Source: Shimia sp. Alg240-R146 (GTDB lineage: Bacteria; Pseudomonadota; Alphaproteobacteria; Rhodobacterales; Rhodobacteraceae). From it: a stretch of DNA of 64,000 bases. Position numbers and translations under genes: made by a program. This document shows positions 34,970 to 44,224 of this stretch, in pieces. Each line of letters opens with the position of its first letter. The stretch's first letter is position 1. The DNA lies in the NCBI RefSeq assembly GCF_947331465.1, contig NZ_CAMZOK010000003.1, positions 1 to 64,000 on the forward strand, in the 5' to 3' direction. The notes beneath the pieces were generated by a model, which was given only the letters and a program-made list of their open reading frames with translations, ran no database searches and was not told the origin of the DNA.

Positions 34970-35902
34970 ATGCTAAAAACCCCTGCAATTTCCCGCCGCG
35001 CCCTGCTGGCAGGTGCCGCCGCGCTTCCCATTACCGCCGCCACAAGCCAATCAACTCTGGCTGCCGCCGATATGAAAGGCGTCGCCCAAACCCGCTTCAA
35101 CCGCATGAAACTCGGCAGCTTTGAGGTCACGACCCTTCTTGTCGGCACACGCACCGTTGAGGGACCGCAAAACATCTTTGGCATGAACGTCTCCGCCGAA
35201 GAATTCGCGACCGCCTCGGCTGCTGCGCGCATTCCCACTACTGCGGCCCAATTCTTCTTCACCCCAACCGTGGTCAACACCGGATCGGAACTGATCCTGT
35301 TTGACACCGGCCTGAACCCCGACGCCATTTCTTCAGCACTCGAAGCAGCAGGTTATTCCACCGATCAAGTCGACACCGTTGTCATCACACACATGCACGG
35401 TGACCACATCGGCGGCATGGCTGGCGAAAACGGCGTGACCTTTGCAAACGCCAAACACGTGACCGGAACAACCGAAATGAATTTCTGGGCGGGCACCGAC
35501 AAGAACAAAGCGTTTGAGGGCAAAATTCGCCCCAACATGGAGCGCTTTGACATGATCGAAGACGGCGCTTCAGTGGCATCGGGCGTGACCGCAATGTCTG
35601 CTTTCGGCCATACCCCCGGGCACACGACCTACATGCTGGAAAGCGACGGCCAGCAGATGCTTCTGGCGGCTGATTTTGCCAACCACTACGTATGGTCTCT
35701 GGCCCACCCCGACTGGGAAGTGAAGTTTGACATGGACAAATCCGCCGCCGCCGCGACCCGTCGCAAAATGCTGGGCATGATGGCCGCCGACTCTGTGCCA
35801 TTCGTGGGCTACCACATGCCGTTCCCCGCCGTCGGCTTCGTCGAAACCCACGGCGACGGCTTTCACTACGCGCCTGCCAGCTATCAGTTCATGATGGGCT
35901 AA
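34970..35902 (+). CDS. Tat-exported metallo-beta-lactamase-fold hydrolase
   Basis: This 310-residue protein has a Tat-type signal (ISRRALLAGAAALPITAA, residues 7-24) and the metal motif THMHGDHIGG (H141, H143, D145, H146), with further ligands likely in GHTPGHTTYM and near GYHMPFPA. Export through Tat suggests a folded, metal-loaded periplasmic enzyme. The substrate is unknown; quorum-signal lactonases and other MBL hydrolases share the fold. GGAGAGG precedes the ATG. It appears monocistronic and converges with mgtE. Confidence 0.88.
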   Translation: MLKTPAISRRALLAGAAALPITAATSQSTLAAADMKGVAQTRFNRMKLGSFEVTTLLVGTRTVEGPQNIFGMNVSAEEFATASAAARIPTTAAQFFFTPTVVNTGSELILFDTGLNPDAISSALEAAGYSTDQVDTVVITHMHGDHIGGMAGENGVTFANAKHVTGTTEMNFWAGTDKNKAFEGKIRPNMERFDMIEDGASVASGVTAMSAFGHTPGHTTYMLESDGQQMLLAADFANHYVWSLAHPDWEVKFDMDKSAAAATRRKMLGMMAADSVPFVGYHMPFPAVGFVETHGDGFHYAPASYQFMMG

Positions 35903-35935
35903 CCCCTCGCCAGCCCATCAGGGGTGGCCAGCGCG

Positions 35936-37330
35936 TCAGAGATACAGCGCGCTGGCCACCACAAAGAAGATCAACACGCCAAAGACGTCATTTGTCGTGG
36001 TGATGAAAATCCCTGTCGCCACCGCAGGATCAAGCCCAAAACTTCGCAAAATATAAGGGATCAACGCCCCGATTGTACCGGCGATTGTGGTCACCAGCGT
36101 CAGCGCCAGCAACGCAGTCAACGCGAGCAAATGCGGATGCGCCAATGGCAAAACGAGGCTCGCCAATAGAACCGCAATCGCTGTGATCACCCCGATGCTC
36201 AGCCCATTGAACATCGCGCCAAAGAATTCCCGCCAAAGCCGCGCGCCAAAATCGCCGCGCCAGTCGGTGCCCGAGGTCAGTGACTGAATAGAAACGGTCG
36301 AGGCCTGAATGCCCGCGTTGCCCGCCGTCGCCATGACCACCGGAATGAAACTCGCCAGTACGGCAGCCTGCGCCAAAGCCTCCTCATAGGATCCGATTAC
36401 CACCGCGGCAAAACTTGCCCCACCAAGCCCCCCCAAAAGCCATGGCAAACGCCGCTTCAGGATTGTGAACGGCCCGTCAAACTGTGTGGTCGCAGGCGAT
36501 ACCGAGCCCATGACCAGCATGTCTTCTTCCACTTCGTCACGAAAAATGTCGCCCAGTTCGCGCGGAGAAATTCCGCCGACCAGCTTGCCAAATTCATCCA
36601 CAACGCCAATCGCATACACGCCCCGACGTCGGGACAATTTCAAAACCTCTTCGCGGTCTTGGTCCGCGCTCACCACGTCCAGATCCTTATGCACGATCTG
36701 TGCGAGCGGCAGATCGGCTTGTCCCGCCAAAACTTCACGAAACCGCAAAAAACCGATCGGTTTGCGCACTTCATCAACCACAAACATCATGTCGATCTTG
36801 CCGATCTCGGCTGAGCGGCTCTTGATGTCCTCGGTCAGCTGACCCACCGTCCAATGCAGGGGCGCCATTAAGACTCCAAGCCGCATCACCGTCGCAGCAC
36901 TGTCGTCTCGCGCCTGCAAAACCGCAGCGATCCGTTCCGCGTCCGGCCGCGTCTGCACCAACCGTCCGGCAAAGTTGCGCGGCAATTCCAACAGCGTATC
37001 GACCGCCTCATCGACGTCCATCATGCCAATAATATTGGCAAAAGTGCGTTCCGATTCAGGGCTGTAAAGCACAGCGTGCAAATCGTTGTCCAACTCAGAC
37101 AGCACCTTCAGGCCAAGGTTGTCCGGCACCCAGTCAAACAAAAGCCGCGCCCGCGCGGGCCGCAGCCGCAACAGACACGCAAGCACATCGCCCACTGGCC
37201 AGCCCGCAGTGGCTTCAACAACACCTGCGCGGTCTGCATGTGAAATCATGTCATCGATCAATCGCAGCGTCGCCCGGTTGGCATCGTCTGCGGCATCGCT
37301 TTGCCCACCTTGCCAAATCAATGTGCTCAT
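35936..37330 (-). CDS. mgtE: Magnesium transporter MgtE
   Basis: This 464-residue channel has the cytoplasmic N domain, a CBS pair (about 190-290) and a five-helix C-terminal domain with the family segment FIPVVMATAGNAGIQAST and LDPAVATGIFITTTNDVFG, where the final Asp is the conserved pore residue. The proline usual after the DPA motif is replaced (GIF in place of NPF). The start MSTLIWQGGQ has GAGG six bases upstream. It carries Mg2+ into the cell, gated by internal magnesium through the N/CBS domains. Confidence 0.95.
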   Translation of the reverse strand: MSTLIWQGGQSDAADDANRATLRLIDDMISHADRAGVVEATAGWPVGDVLACLLRLRPARARLLFDWVPDNLGLKVLSELDNDLHAVLYSPESERTFANIIGMMDVDEAVDTLLELPRNFAGRLVQTRPDAERIAAVLQARDDSAATVMRLGVLMAPLHWTVGQLTEDIKSRSAEIGKIDMMFVVDEVRKPIGFLRFREVLAGQADLPLAQIVHKDLDVVSADQDREEVLKLSRRRGVYAIGVVDEFGKLVGGISPRELGDIFRDEVEEDMLVMGSVSPATTQFDGPFTILKRRLPWLLGGLGGASFAAVVIGSYEEALAQAAVLASFIPVVMATAGNAGIQASTVSIQSLTSGTDWRGDFGARLWREFFGAMFNGLSIGVITAIAVLLASLVLPLAHPHLLALTALLALTLVTTIAGTIGALIPYILRSFGLDPAVATGIFITTTNDVFGVLIFFVVASALYL

Positions 37331-37516
37331 ATGCGCCTCATAAAAAATCTTTTCGAGACACCGCATGCCCCTTGGACACTACATTGCCAAGGCCAGAGGC
37401 TGATTGCACGTCTTTTACGGCAGTCTTCTGCCAATCCAATCCACGGAAAGTCCCCTTGGCAAGTTAGCGCAAACATGACAGGTTTCGCCCAGCGCATCTG
37501 AGGCAGAACGCACATC

Positions 37517-38470
37517 ATGCAAGACATTCTCACAGTCACTCTCAACCCTGCCGTCGATCTTTCAACTTCAGCGTCGGAAGTCAGTTCAGGGCACAAGCTG
37601 CGCTGCGCCACGCCAGAATTCAGCGCCGGTGGTGGCGGCATCAATGTCTCGCGGGCCATTCGTATCCTTGGCGGTCACTCCCGCGCTTTTGTGGCGCTTG
37701 GCGGTAACGCCGGCCAACGTCTTCAAACCTTGCTGTCCGACGAAGGTATTGCCGAAATTGCCCATTCCGCACCGGGTGAAACCCGCACCAATGTCGCCGT
37801 TACATGCGATCAAACCGGTGAACAGTTCCGATTTGTCATGCCCGGCCCGACGTGGCCTGATGCCGATTGCGCCAAACTGCTGACACGGCTGAACGCAATG
37901 ACCAACCCCGCAGGTCTGCTGGTGCTCTCCGGCAGCCTCGCGCCGGGTATGCCCACAGATTTTGCCCGCACTGTCATCGCTGCGCTCAAAGACACCGGCC
38001 CCAGCATTCTTTGCGACATCTCGGGACGCCCGCTGCACGATCTCTGCGCCGCGCCCAACCCCGGTCTTGATGTCTTGCGTATGGATCTGGACGAAAGCGA
38101 GGAGATTTTCGGCGCACCTCTGAGCACCCGCACAGACAGCGCCCGCTTTGCGCGGGATCTGGTTGCCGGAGGCGTGTCAAAAACCGTGATTGTGGCGCGC
38201 GGACCTGACGGATCCATTTTGGCCAGCGAAACCGGTTGCATTCACGTCACCGCACTGGATGTGCCAATCAACAGCAAGGTCGGCGCTGGCGACAGCTTTG
38301 TCGGCGCCTTCACATTGGCCCGCGCCCGCGGTTTCGATCTGGCAACGGCCCTGCAACACGGCACAACCGCTGCGACGGCCGCGGTGACCACACCGGCCAC
38401 CGAACTCTGTCGCAAAGTCGATTTCGAGCGTTATTTGCCGGACTGCGTGCTCTCAGACATCACGCTCTAG
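37517..38470 (+). CDS. PfkB-family hexose phosphate kinase (1-/6-phosphofructokinase type)
   Basis: This 317-residue ribokinase-fold kinase starts ILTVTLNPAVDLSTSASEV, typical of phosphofructokinase II/1-phosphofructokinase/tagatose-6-phosphate kinase, has GGGGINVSRAIRILGG, and the catalytic motif VGAGDSFVGAF. Which sugar phosphate it uses is not clear. No fructose PTS gene is adjacent, which favours a PfkB-type 6-phosphofructokinase. It is a single gene on the plus strand between mgtE and nadE. Confidence 0.85.
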   Translation: MQDILTVTLNPAVDLSTSASEVSSGHKLRCATPEFSAGGGGINVSRAIRILGGHSRAFVALGGNAGQRLQTLLSDEGIAEIAHSAPGETRTNVAVTCDQTGEQFRFVMPGPTWPDADCAKLLTRLNAMTNPAGLLVLSGSLAPGMPTDFARTVIAALKDTGPSILCDISGRPLHDLCAAPNPGLDVLRMDLDESEEIFGAPLSTRTDSARFARDLVAGGVSKTVIVARGPDGSILASETGCIHVTALDVPINSKVGAGDSFVGAFTLARARGFDLATALQHGTTAATAAVTTPATELCRKVDFERYLPDCVLSDITL

Positions 38471-38480
38471 GCGGGGCCTC

Positions 38481-40139
38481 TCAGCTTTCGTCGCGAAACC
38501 GGTTCACAATCGGATACCGCCGATCCATCCAAAACGCCTTTTTGCTCAGCCGCGCCCCAGGTGCAGACTGAAAGCGCTTGTATTCGCTGATGTACACCAG
38601 ATGTTCGACCCGCTTGACTGTTTCGCGATCAAACCCGGCAGCCACACATTCAGCCACGGATTTTTCCTGATCCACCAGCATCAACAAAATGGTGTCGAGC
38701 ACGTCATAAGGCGGCAGGCTGTCCTCGTCCTTCTGATCGGGGCGCAACTCTGCAGACGGTGGCTTGTCGATGATATTGACCGGAATAACTTCGCCTTCAG
38801 GCCCGCCCATCCAGTCACGGTGCACCGCATTACGCCAGCGCGAGGTTTCAAACACGCGGGTTTTGTACATGTCCTTGATCGGATTATAGCCCCCGGCCAT
38901 GTCGCCATAGATCGTGGCATAGCCCACTGCGACCTCGGATTTATTGCCTGTGGTCAACAGCATCTCGCCAAACTTGTTGCTCATCGCCATCAACAAAAGC
39001 CCACGCAGACGGCTCTGGATGTTTTCTTCTGTCAGACCGGGCGCGGTGCCTTCAAACAAAGGCGCCAGCGTGTTGGTAATAGCCTGACGCCCCTCGGCGA
39101 TTGGCACAAAATCATACCGCACGCCCAACCGTTCGGCGATGTCTTTGGCGTCCTCAAGGGACTCTTCAGAAGTATACTCAGACGGCAACATCACGCAGCG
39201 CACGTTCTCAGGTCCCAATGCGTCAACCGCAATTGTCGCGACAAGCGCGCTGTCGATCCCACCCGACAGCCCGAGCAACACCTGCTTAAAGCCGGTCTTA
39301 CCCATGTAGTCGCGCAGCGCCTCAACGCAAACGCGATAATCCTGTTCTTCGCCCGCAGGCAACACAGCCTTGGGTCCAGCCTTGCAGCGCCAGCCCGCCG
39401 GCGTGCGCTCAAATTCCACGTGGGCGACCACCTCGTCAAACACCGGCAATTGCATCGCCAACTCCCCACCGGGGTTGAGCACAAAGGAGCCACCGTCAAA
39501 CACCTGATCGTCCTGACCGCCCACCATGTTCAGATACACCAGCGGCAATTCGGTTTCGATCACGCGGGCCACCATGTGGTTCATGCGCCGGTCAAACTTA
39601 TCGCGATAATACGGGCTTCCATTTGGCACCACGAGGATTTCCGCGCCGGTCTCTTCCAGCGTCTCAGGCACATCCTCAAACCACGCATCTTCGCAAATCG
39701 GGCTGCCAACCCGCACCCCGTTCACATCATACGGCCCGCCCATCGGACCGTGATCAAACAAGCGTTCTTCGTCAAAAACGGTGTAGTTCGGCAGGTGGTG
39801 TTTGAGCTGGCGATGCACAATCCGCCCGCCTTTCAGCACGAAATAGGCGTTATAAAGTTTACCATCGTCCGCCCACGGCCCACCCACGGTGACGACAGGG
39901 CCATCGGCGCAATCCACCGCCAACTTCTCGATCTCGGCCATTGCCGCAACTTGCAGTGCGGGTTTCAGGATCAGGTCCTGCGCGTTGTAGCCCACGATGA
40001 ACATCTCGGGAAACGCCACCATATCCGAGCCCGCTGCTTTCGCTTCGGCCCAGACCGCGCGCACCTTATCGGCGTTGCCGTGCAGGTCTCCCATCACCGG
40101 GTTCGCCTGCGCCATGGTCAGACGGAACGTGTCAGCCAT
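38481..40139 (-). CDS. nadE: Glutamine-dependent NAD+ synthase
   Basis: This 552-residue two-domain enzyme has an N-terminal nitrilase-type glutaminase with E45 (FPEMF), K113 (RQLKHHLPN) and C149 (SPICEDAW), followed by the ATP-pyrophosphatase synthetase domain with LGLSGGIDSALVATIA. It amidates nicotinic-acid adenine dinucleotide to NAD+ using ammonia channelled from glutamine. Length and motifs are normal. It converges on the PfkB gene with 10 bases between stops. Confidence 0.96.
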   Translation of the reverse strand: MADTFRLTMAQANPVMGDLHGNADKVRAVWAEAKAAGSDMVAFPEMFIVGYNAQDLILKPALQVAAMAEIEKLAVDCADGPVVTVGGPWADDGKLYNAYFVLKGGRIVHRQLKHHLPNYTVFDEERLFDHGPMGGPYDVNGVRVGSPICEDAWFEDVPETLEETGAEILVVPNGSPYYRDKFDRRMNHMVARVIETELPLVYLNMVGGQDDQVFDGGSFVLNPGGELAMQLPVFDEVVAHVEFERTPAGWRCKAGPKAVLPAGEEQDYRVCVEALRDYMGKTGFKQVLLGLSGGIDSALVATIAVDALGPENVRCVMLPSEYTSEESLEDAKDIAERLGVRYDFVPIAEGRQAITNTLAPLFEGTAPGLTEENIQSRLRGLLLMAMSNKFGEMLLTTGNKSEVAVGYATIYGDMAGGYNPIKDMYKTRVFETSRWRNAVHRDWMGGPEGEVIPVNIIDKPPSAELRPDQKDEDSLPPYDVLDTILLMLVDQEKSVAECVAAGFDRETVKRVEHLVYISEYKRFQSAPGARLSKKAFWMDRRYPIVNRFRDES

Positions 40140-40220
40140 CGCCCCTGCCTCCTGCTGAATTTCTGTCGCTCAAAGATGTAGCAGAACCCCACGCGAGGAA
40201 AAGCGCAAACAACATCGCGC

Positions 40221-40979
40221 TCATAGCCACAAAGGCGTCTCCAAATGCTGTGCATACATGTGGTCTCGATGCGCCAACAAATTGGGCGCCAACGCAGCTT
40301 TGGTCTCAGCGTCCAAAGTCTCAAACGACGCCCGCCCTTTGGGATGCATCGCACAAACATCATCCGGCAACGGCGCAAACAACGCCATGACACAAGCCAG
40401 CTGGATATCCGCCGCGGTCATCACATCCTCCAACAGATATGGCCCCTTCGAGGACGCCAGAATCTCGGAGAACGCTCCCAACAACGAAACAACACGCGGC
40501 CCGTAACTGTCCCCCATACTGGCAATATAGCCGTATTTGGCAGCCAGATAGGCCGCCACACCGCCGGCAAAACCGCCCTTAGAAGTCATGCCATAATGCA
40601 CCAGCTGCAACCGCCGCGACCATGCCAATCCGCCATCACCCATCAGATCATCGCCCATCTGCAAAACCCGCGCTCGCACGGCCCCGTCTGCTGGTAGTAA
40701 CGCCGGTTCCGGTGCCAAACGCTCCGCCAACTCAATGATCGCTCGCACCGTCGCCTTTGGTGCCTCGCCATCAAGCATCGCCGTGGGCGCGCTCACTTCG
40801 CCTGTCCACTCGGTCTGTTGCGGATCCTGCCCATCAAAGCTCACTGGTTGCCAATCAATGGCTTTGACATGCAACACACCTTTGACCGCTTCTCCCCAAG
40901 GGCTCGGCACACCGCGTACAATCGTCACCCGAAGGCCTTCGGCGGCCATTCCTTCAGCAGTTCCTACAAACTCAAGCAT
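40221..40979 (-). CDS. Glutathione S-transferase-like protein
   Basis: This 252-residue protein has the layout of a GST: an N-terminal thioredoxin-like part (RVTIVRGVPSPWGEAVKGVL, with no clear catalytic Cys or Ser at the usual site) and an all-helical C-terminal half (MTAADIQLACVMALFAPL). I infer an atypical GST with uncertain activity. The ATG at 40979 has GGAGAG six bases before it; a GTG two codons upstream is the alternative. It lies upstream of nadE in the same direction, 81 bases apart. Confidence 0.7.
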   Translation of the reverse strand: MLEFVGTAEGMAAEGLRVTIVRGVPSPWGEAVKGVLHVKAIDWQPVSFDGQDPQQTEWTGEVSAPTAMLDGEAPKATVRAIIELAERLAPEPALLPADGAVRARVLQMGDDLMGDGGLAWSRRLQLVHYGMTSKGGFAGGVAAYLAAKYGYIASMGDSYGPRVVSLLGAFSEILASSKGPYLLEDVMTAADIQLACVMALFAPLPDDVCAMHPKGRASFETLDAETKAALAPNLLAHRDHMYAQHLETPLWL

Positions 40980-41169
40980 ACTCACTCTCCCAGTCTTTGA
41001 TCTGCCACGCTGCCACGCAATTCAGGGCATGACCAGACACAGATATTCCCGCCTTACCGCACAACAGCCGCAAAATGCGTTGCTCAGCGCAACCCATTGA
41101 TCTAAAATCGGTTCCAAAGCCGAAAAACGGCCGGGGAAACCCCTCTGTGGGCAACATGGGACTGAATTT

Positions 41170-42561
41170 ATGAGCAGAACTCAGGCACTTACACTAGCCA
41201 TCCTGCTGGCCGCCGCACCGGCCTTTGCACAGGACAGCCAGGTTCTGACCAAACAATACGATGACGGCGGCGTCTATGAGGGCACCTTCAAAGGCGGTCT
41301 TCAGCACGGCACCGGCACCTATCGGCTGCCAAACGGCTACGAATATTCCGGCGCTTGGATTGATGGCGAAATCGTTGGCATCGGCATGGCCCGCTTTCCC
41401 AACGGATCAGTCTATGAAGGCGAATTTGCCAAGGGCAAACCCCATGGCACCGGCAAAATCACCTTTACCGATGGCGGCACCTATGAGGGGGCGTGGGCTG
41501 AAGGCAAAATCACCGGACAAGGTGTGGCCATTTATGCCAATGGCGTGCGTTACGAAGGCGATTTTCTAAGCGCTGTGCATCATGGTCACGGCATCATGCT
41601 GTCGCCCAACGGCTACCGGTATGAAGGCGGCTGGATCGATGGCGTTAAAGAGGGCCTTGGCCGCGTCACCTATCCGGACGGCACCATCTATGACGGCCAG
41701 ATCGCCGCTGGTGAACGCGAAGGCACCGGCAAATTGACCATGCCTGACGGGCTGATTTACGAAGGCACTTGGGCGTCTGGCCAGATCGAAGGCGACGGCT
41801 CTTTGACACAGCCCAACGGGGATATCTACGTCGGCCAATTGTCCGGCGGTCAACGTCAGGGGCAGGGTCAAGTCACCTATGAAAATGGCGATACTTACGT
41901 TGGCGCATTCGAAGCCGACCAGCGTCACGGCCAAGGCACATTTAATGGTGCTGACGGCTATACATATGTCGGCAGCTGGGTGAACGGGCGCATCGAAGGC
42001 GAAGGTCAGGTCACCTATCCCGACGGTTCGGTCTATACCGGCGCCTTCCGTGACAATCTGGCGGACGGTCTCGGCATGATCACCTACACCGACGGCTCCA
42101 CCTACGAAGGCGGCTGGAAAGCCGGCGTAATCGAGGGTTTTGGCAAGGCGATTTACGCCAATGGTCTCGTCTACGAAGGCGAATTCAAAGCGGCCAAAAA
42201 TCACGGCAACGGCGTGATGACATATGCCGACGGCTACCGTTATGACGGCGCATGGGCCAACGGCCAGCGCCACGGCATCGGCACTGCCACCTATTCCGAC
42301 GGAACAGTTTACACCGGCAATTTCGTAGACGGCCAGCGCGACGGCATTGGCGAAATCGTCATGACTGACGGGTTCCAATACGCGGGTGAATGGAAGGGCG
42401 GCGAAATCGACGGCGTCGGGGTTGCCACCTATGCAAACGGCGACATCTACGAAGGCACGTTCAAAGCCGGCAAACGTCAGGGCGAAGGCACCATGAAATA
42501 CGCCAGCGGCGAGGAAGCCAGCGGCGAGTGGGACAATGGCTCTCTGAACACCGACGGCTGA
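41170..42561 (+). CDS. Secreted MORN-repeat protein
   Basis: This 463-residue protein has a signal peptide (residues 1-20, ending APAFA) followed by about 19 consecutive 23-residue MORN units of the form (N/D)G..Y.G.(W/F)..G...G.G, covering nearly the whole mature chain; the last unit is partial. Repeats diverge in sequence but keep exact 69-base periodicity. MORN arrays form long beta-meander ribbons that bind lipids or proteins. No catalytic domain is present, so a structural or surface-binding role is inferred. It is a single gene with no obvious partner except a secreted protein downstream. Confidence 0.92.
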   Translation: MSRTQALTLAILLAAAPAFAQDSQVLTKQYDDGGVYEGTFKGGLQHGTGTYRLPNGYEYSGAWIDGEIVGIGMARFPNGSVYEGEFAKGKPHGTGKITFTDGGTYEGAWAEGKITGQGVAIYANGVRYEGDFLSAVHHGHGIMLSPNGYRYEGGWIDGVKEGLGRVTYPDGTIYDGQIAAGEREGTGKLTMPDGLIYEGTWASGQIEGDGSLTQPNGDIYVGQLSGGQRQGQGQVTYENGDTYVGAFEADQRHGQGTFNGADGYTYVGSWVNGRIEGEGQVTYPDGSVYTGAFRDNLADGLGMITYTDGSTYEGGWKAGVIEGFGKAIYANGLVYEGEFKAAKNHGNGVMTYADGYRYDGAWANGQRHGIGTATYSDGTVYTGNFVDGQRDGIGEIVMTDGFQYAGEWKGGEIDGVGVATYANGDIYEGTFKAGKRQGEGTMKYASGEEASGEWDNGSLNTDG

Positions 42562-42706
42562 TACCAACACCTTCCACGCATTTTTTCAGCGATGCGCGAC
42601 GCCAATTGCGCATCATACTTGCTGTCATACCGCGCCACATTGCTTACAAATCGATCTTTCTTATAAAGTTCGGGTATTAATCGAATTTGTTTGGAGACGT
42701 TCAGTC

Positions 42707-43252
42707 ATGTGGCGAAGACTGCCATTTCTCATTTGGTTTTGCTTGTCAGCCACATATGCCGGCGCAGAAGTTGACCTCACCAAACGCCAACAAAAGCTCT
42801 TTGACAGCATCAAACCTATGGTGCTTCAGATTGATCCGCTGGGTGTCGACATCGCCGCGTTTCTTGCCATTGAAGCACAGAAAGCCGGTGTGCGCCGTTT
42901 TCGTTCAATGAAACCAAGCGAGAAGCCAAAGATCACTCATCCAAAACAGACGGGGTGCGGGCAGGCCAAGTTTTCAAGCAAGGAAGTGCTGATTGACACC
43001 GACCAGAGACGCTGCGTGAACCTGCACAATTTTATGCACGAAATCGCCCACATCGGCGTTCTAAGAAAGAACTGCAAAGGGCATGGGGATATTTTTTACT
43101 GGTACAATTATGCGCTTGCCCAGCGCATGGAGACCGCAATCCCGCGATCTAAGCGCTGGCGCACGACACCGACCAAAGCTGTGTTGAGGCGCGCCGCCGA
43201 ATATCGGTCGTTCGACGAAAGATGTCGGGGCGGCAAGCCTTTTCCGGGATAA
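42707..43252 (+). CDS. Secreted protein with SprT-like metalloprotease motif
   Basis: This 181-residue protein has a signal peptide (residues 1-20, ending AGA) and the zinc motif FMHEIAHIGV (H111, E112, H115) followed ten residues on by GHGDIFYWY (H126), the HExxH...GHGxxF arrangement of SprT/WSS1-like proteases. Four cysteines (C84, C103, C123, C173) could form disulfides outside the cytoplasm. SprT proteins are normally cytoplasmic, so a secreted one is unusual. It lies 145 bases after the secreted MORN gene in the same direction. The substrate is unknown. Confidence 0.65.
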   Translation: MWRRLPFLIWFCLSATYAGAEVDLTKRQQKLFDSIKPMVLQIDPLGVDIAAFLAIEAQKAGVRRFRSMKPSEKPKITHPKQTGCGQAKFSSKEVLIDTDQRRCVNLHNFMHEIAHIGVLRKNCKGHGDIFYWYNYALAQRMETAIPRSKRWRTTPTKAVLRRAAEYRSFDERCRGGKPFPG

Positions 43253-43295
43253 ACTCGCGCTTAAAAGTTCGCGCACCTGCGGCCTCCCTTCGTGT

Positions 43296-43955
43296 TCACC
43301 ACTCCACAGCCGCCCCCGCATAGTCAAAAAACCCGCCGCTCTCCTGCGGCCCCAATCCATCCAGCACATCCAGCAGCCGCGCCGCGCTCTCTTGCGGCGA
43401 CAGTTTTTGGCGTCCCGGATAATGGGCGGTAAAAGCCGTTTCCACGGTGCCCGGATGCAACGCCACACAAACCGCCTCCCTATGCGTGCGTGCCAGTTCA
43501 ATCGCGCCGGTCTTGATCAACTGATTGAGCGCTGCCTTTGAGGCGCGATAAGAATACCAGCCGCCCGCACGATTGTCCGCGATGGAGCCGACGCGGGCCG
43601 ACAGGGCCGCAAAAACCCCGCGCCGCCTGCGCGCCAACAACCTTGGCGCATGCTTCATGACCAACGCTGGCCCAATGGCGTTGATCGCGAATTGCGCCGC
43701 CATTTCCTCTGCCGACAGATCCCGCAGCGCTTTTTCAGGCGCCGACCGGGTGCTCACCAATGCGCCGCTCGCGACGATGATCATGTCAAAGACACCGTCC
43801 AAGGCCGTCAACCGCGCCTCAACCAAGTCGGGCTGCAACAGATCAAACCCGTCCCGCGCCCGAGACAGGCCAACAACCTCGCCACCGCGCCCGCGCCATT
43901 GCTGCGCCACCGCCGCACCAATCCCGCCACTGCCCCCAATCACCAAAGCCCGCAT
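43296..43955 (-). CDS. Short-chain dehydrogenase/reductase (CsgA-like)
   Basis: This 219-residue SDR has the motif VIGGSGGIGAA near the N-terminus and the catalytic tyrosine/lysine in SYRASKAALNQL. It resembles the small C-factor/CsgA-like SDRs in length. The start MRALVIGGSGG has AAGGAG nine bases upstream. It is divergent from the leucine leader/cupin/leuA unit and converges with the SprT-like gene. The substrate is unknown. Confidence 0.88.
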   Translation of the reverse strand: MRALVIGGSGGIGAAVAQQWRGRGGEVVGLSRARDGFDLLQPDLVEARLTALDGVFDMIIVASGALVSTRSAPEKALRDLSAEEMAAQFAINAIGPALVMKHAPRLLARRRRGVFAALSARVGSIADNRAGGWYSYRASKAALNQLIKTGAIELARTHREAVCVALHPGTVETAFTAHYPGRQKLSPQESAARLLDVLDGLGPQESGGFFDYAGAAVEW

Positions 43956-44045
43956 GTCACGTTTCTCCTTTGTCATGACTACGCGCGGCGCGGCGCTCCG
44001 GATGACCCACCGGAAATTGCCCCTTTTCATTTACCAAACGGCATG

Positions 44046-44145
44046 TATAAATCCCGCCATGTTCAAACGCACACATATCGCAAACCCTGCGCGCCTTCCG
44101 GCGCCGTTTGCGCGTGGCCTTGACCTACTCCTAATCCGCCTCTGA
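44046..44145 (+). CDS. Leucine-rich leader peptide (attenuator) of the cupin-leuA operon
   Basis: A 28-codon frame (44059-44145) ends Leu-Asp-Leu-Leu-Leu-Ile-Arg-Leu, with leucine codons CTT, CTA, CTC, CTA and CTC clustered just before TGA; CTA is rare in this GC-rich genome. Complementary segments follow (ATCTCGG at about 44154 with CCGAGAT at about 44205, plus GGCGCG/CGCGCC), as needed for alternative structures. A -10-like TATAAA at 44046-44051 lies 7 bases before the ATG, so the leader mRNA may start at the ATG itself. This fits transcription attenuation of leuA by charged tRNA-Leu. Confidence 0.65.
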
Positions 44146-44224
44146 GCGCGGCCATCTCGGCGCGCGTGCTCAGAGGGCATTTGTACGCGCCGCACTTCCG
44201 CGAACCGAGATTAGGACCCCCATC

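Noticed and set aside
41170-42561. CRISPR array suggested by regular 69-base repeats
   Set aside because: The periodicity is coding: each unit translates to a 23-residue MORN repeat, units differ at most positions and there are no unique spacers.
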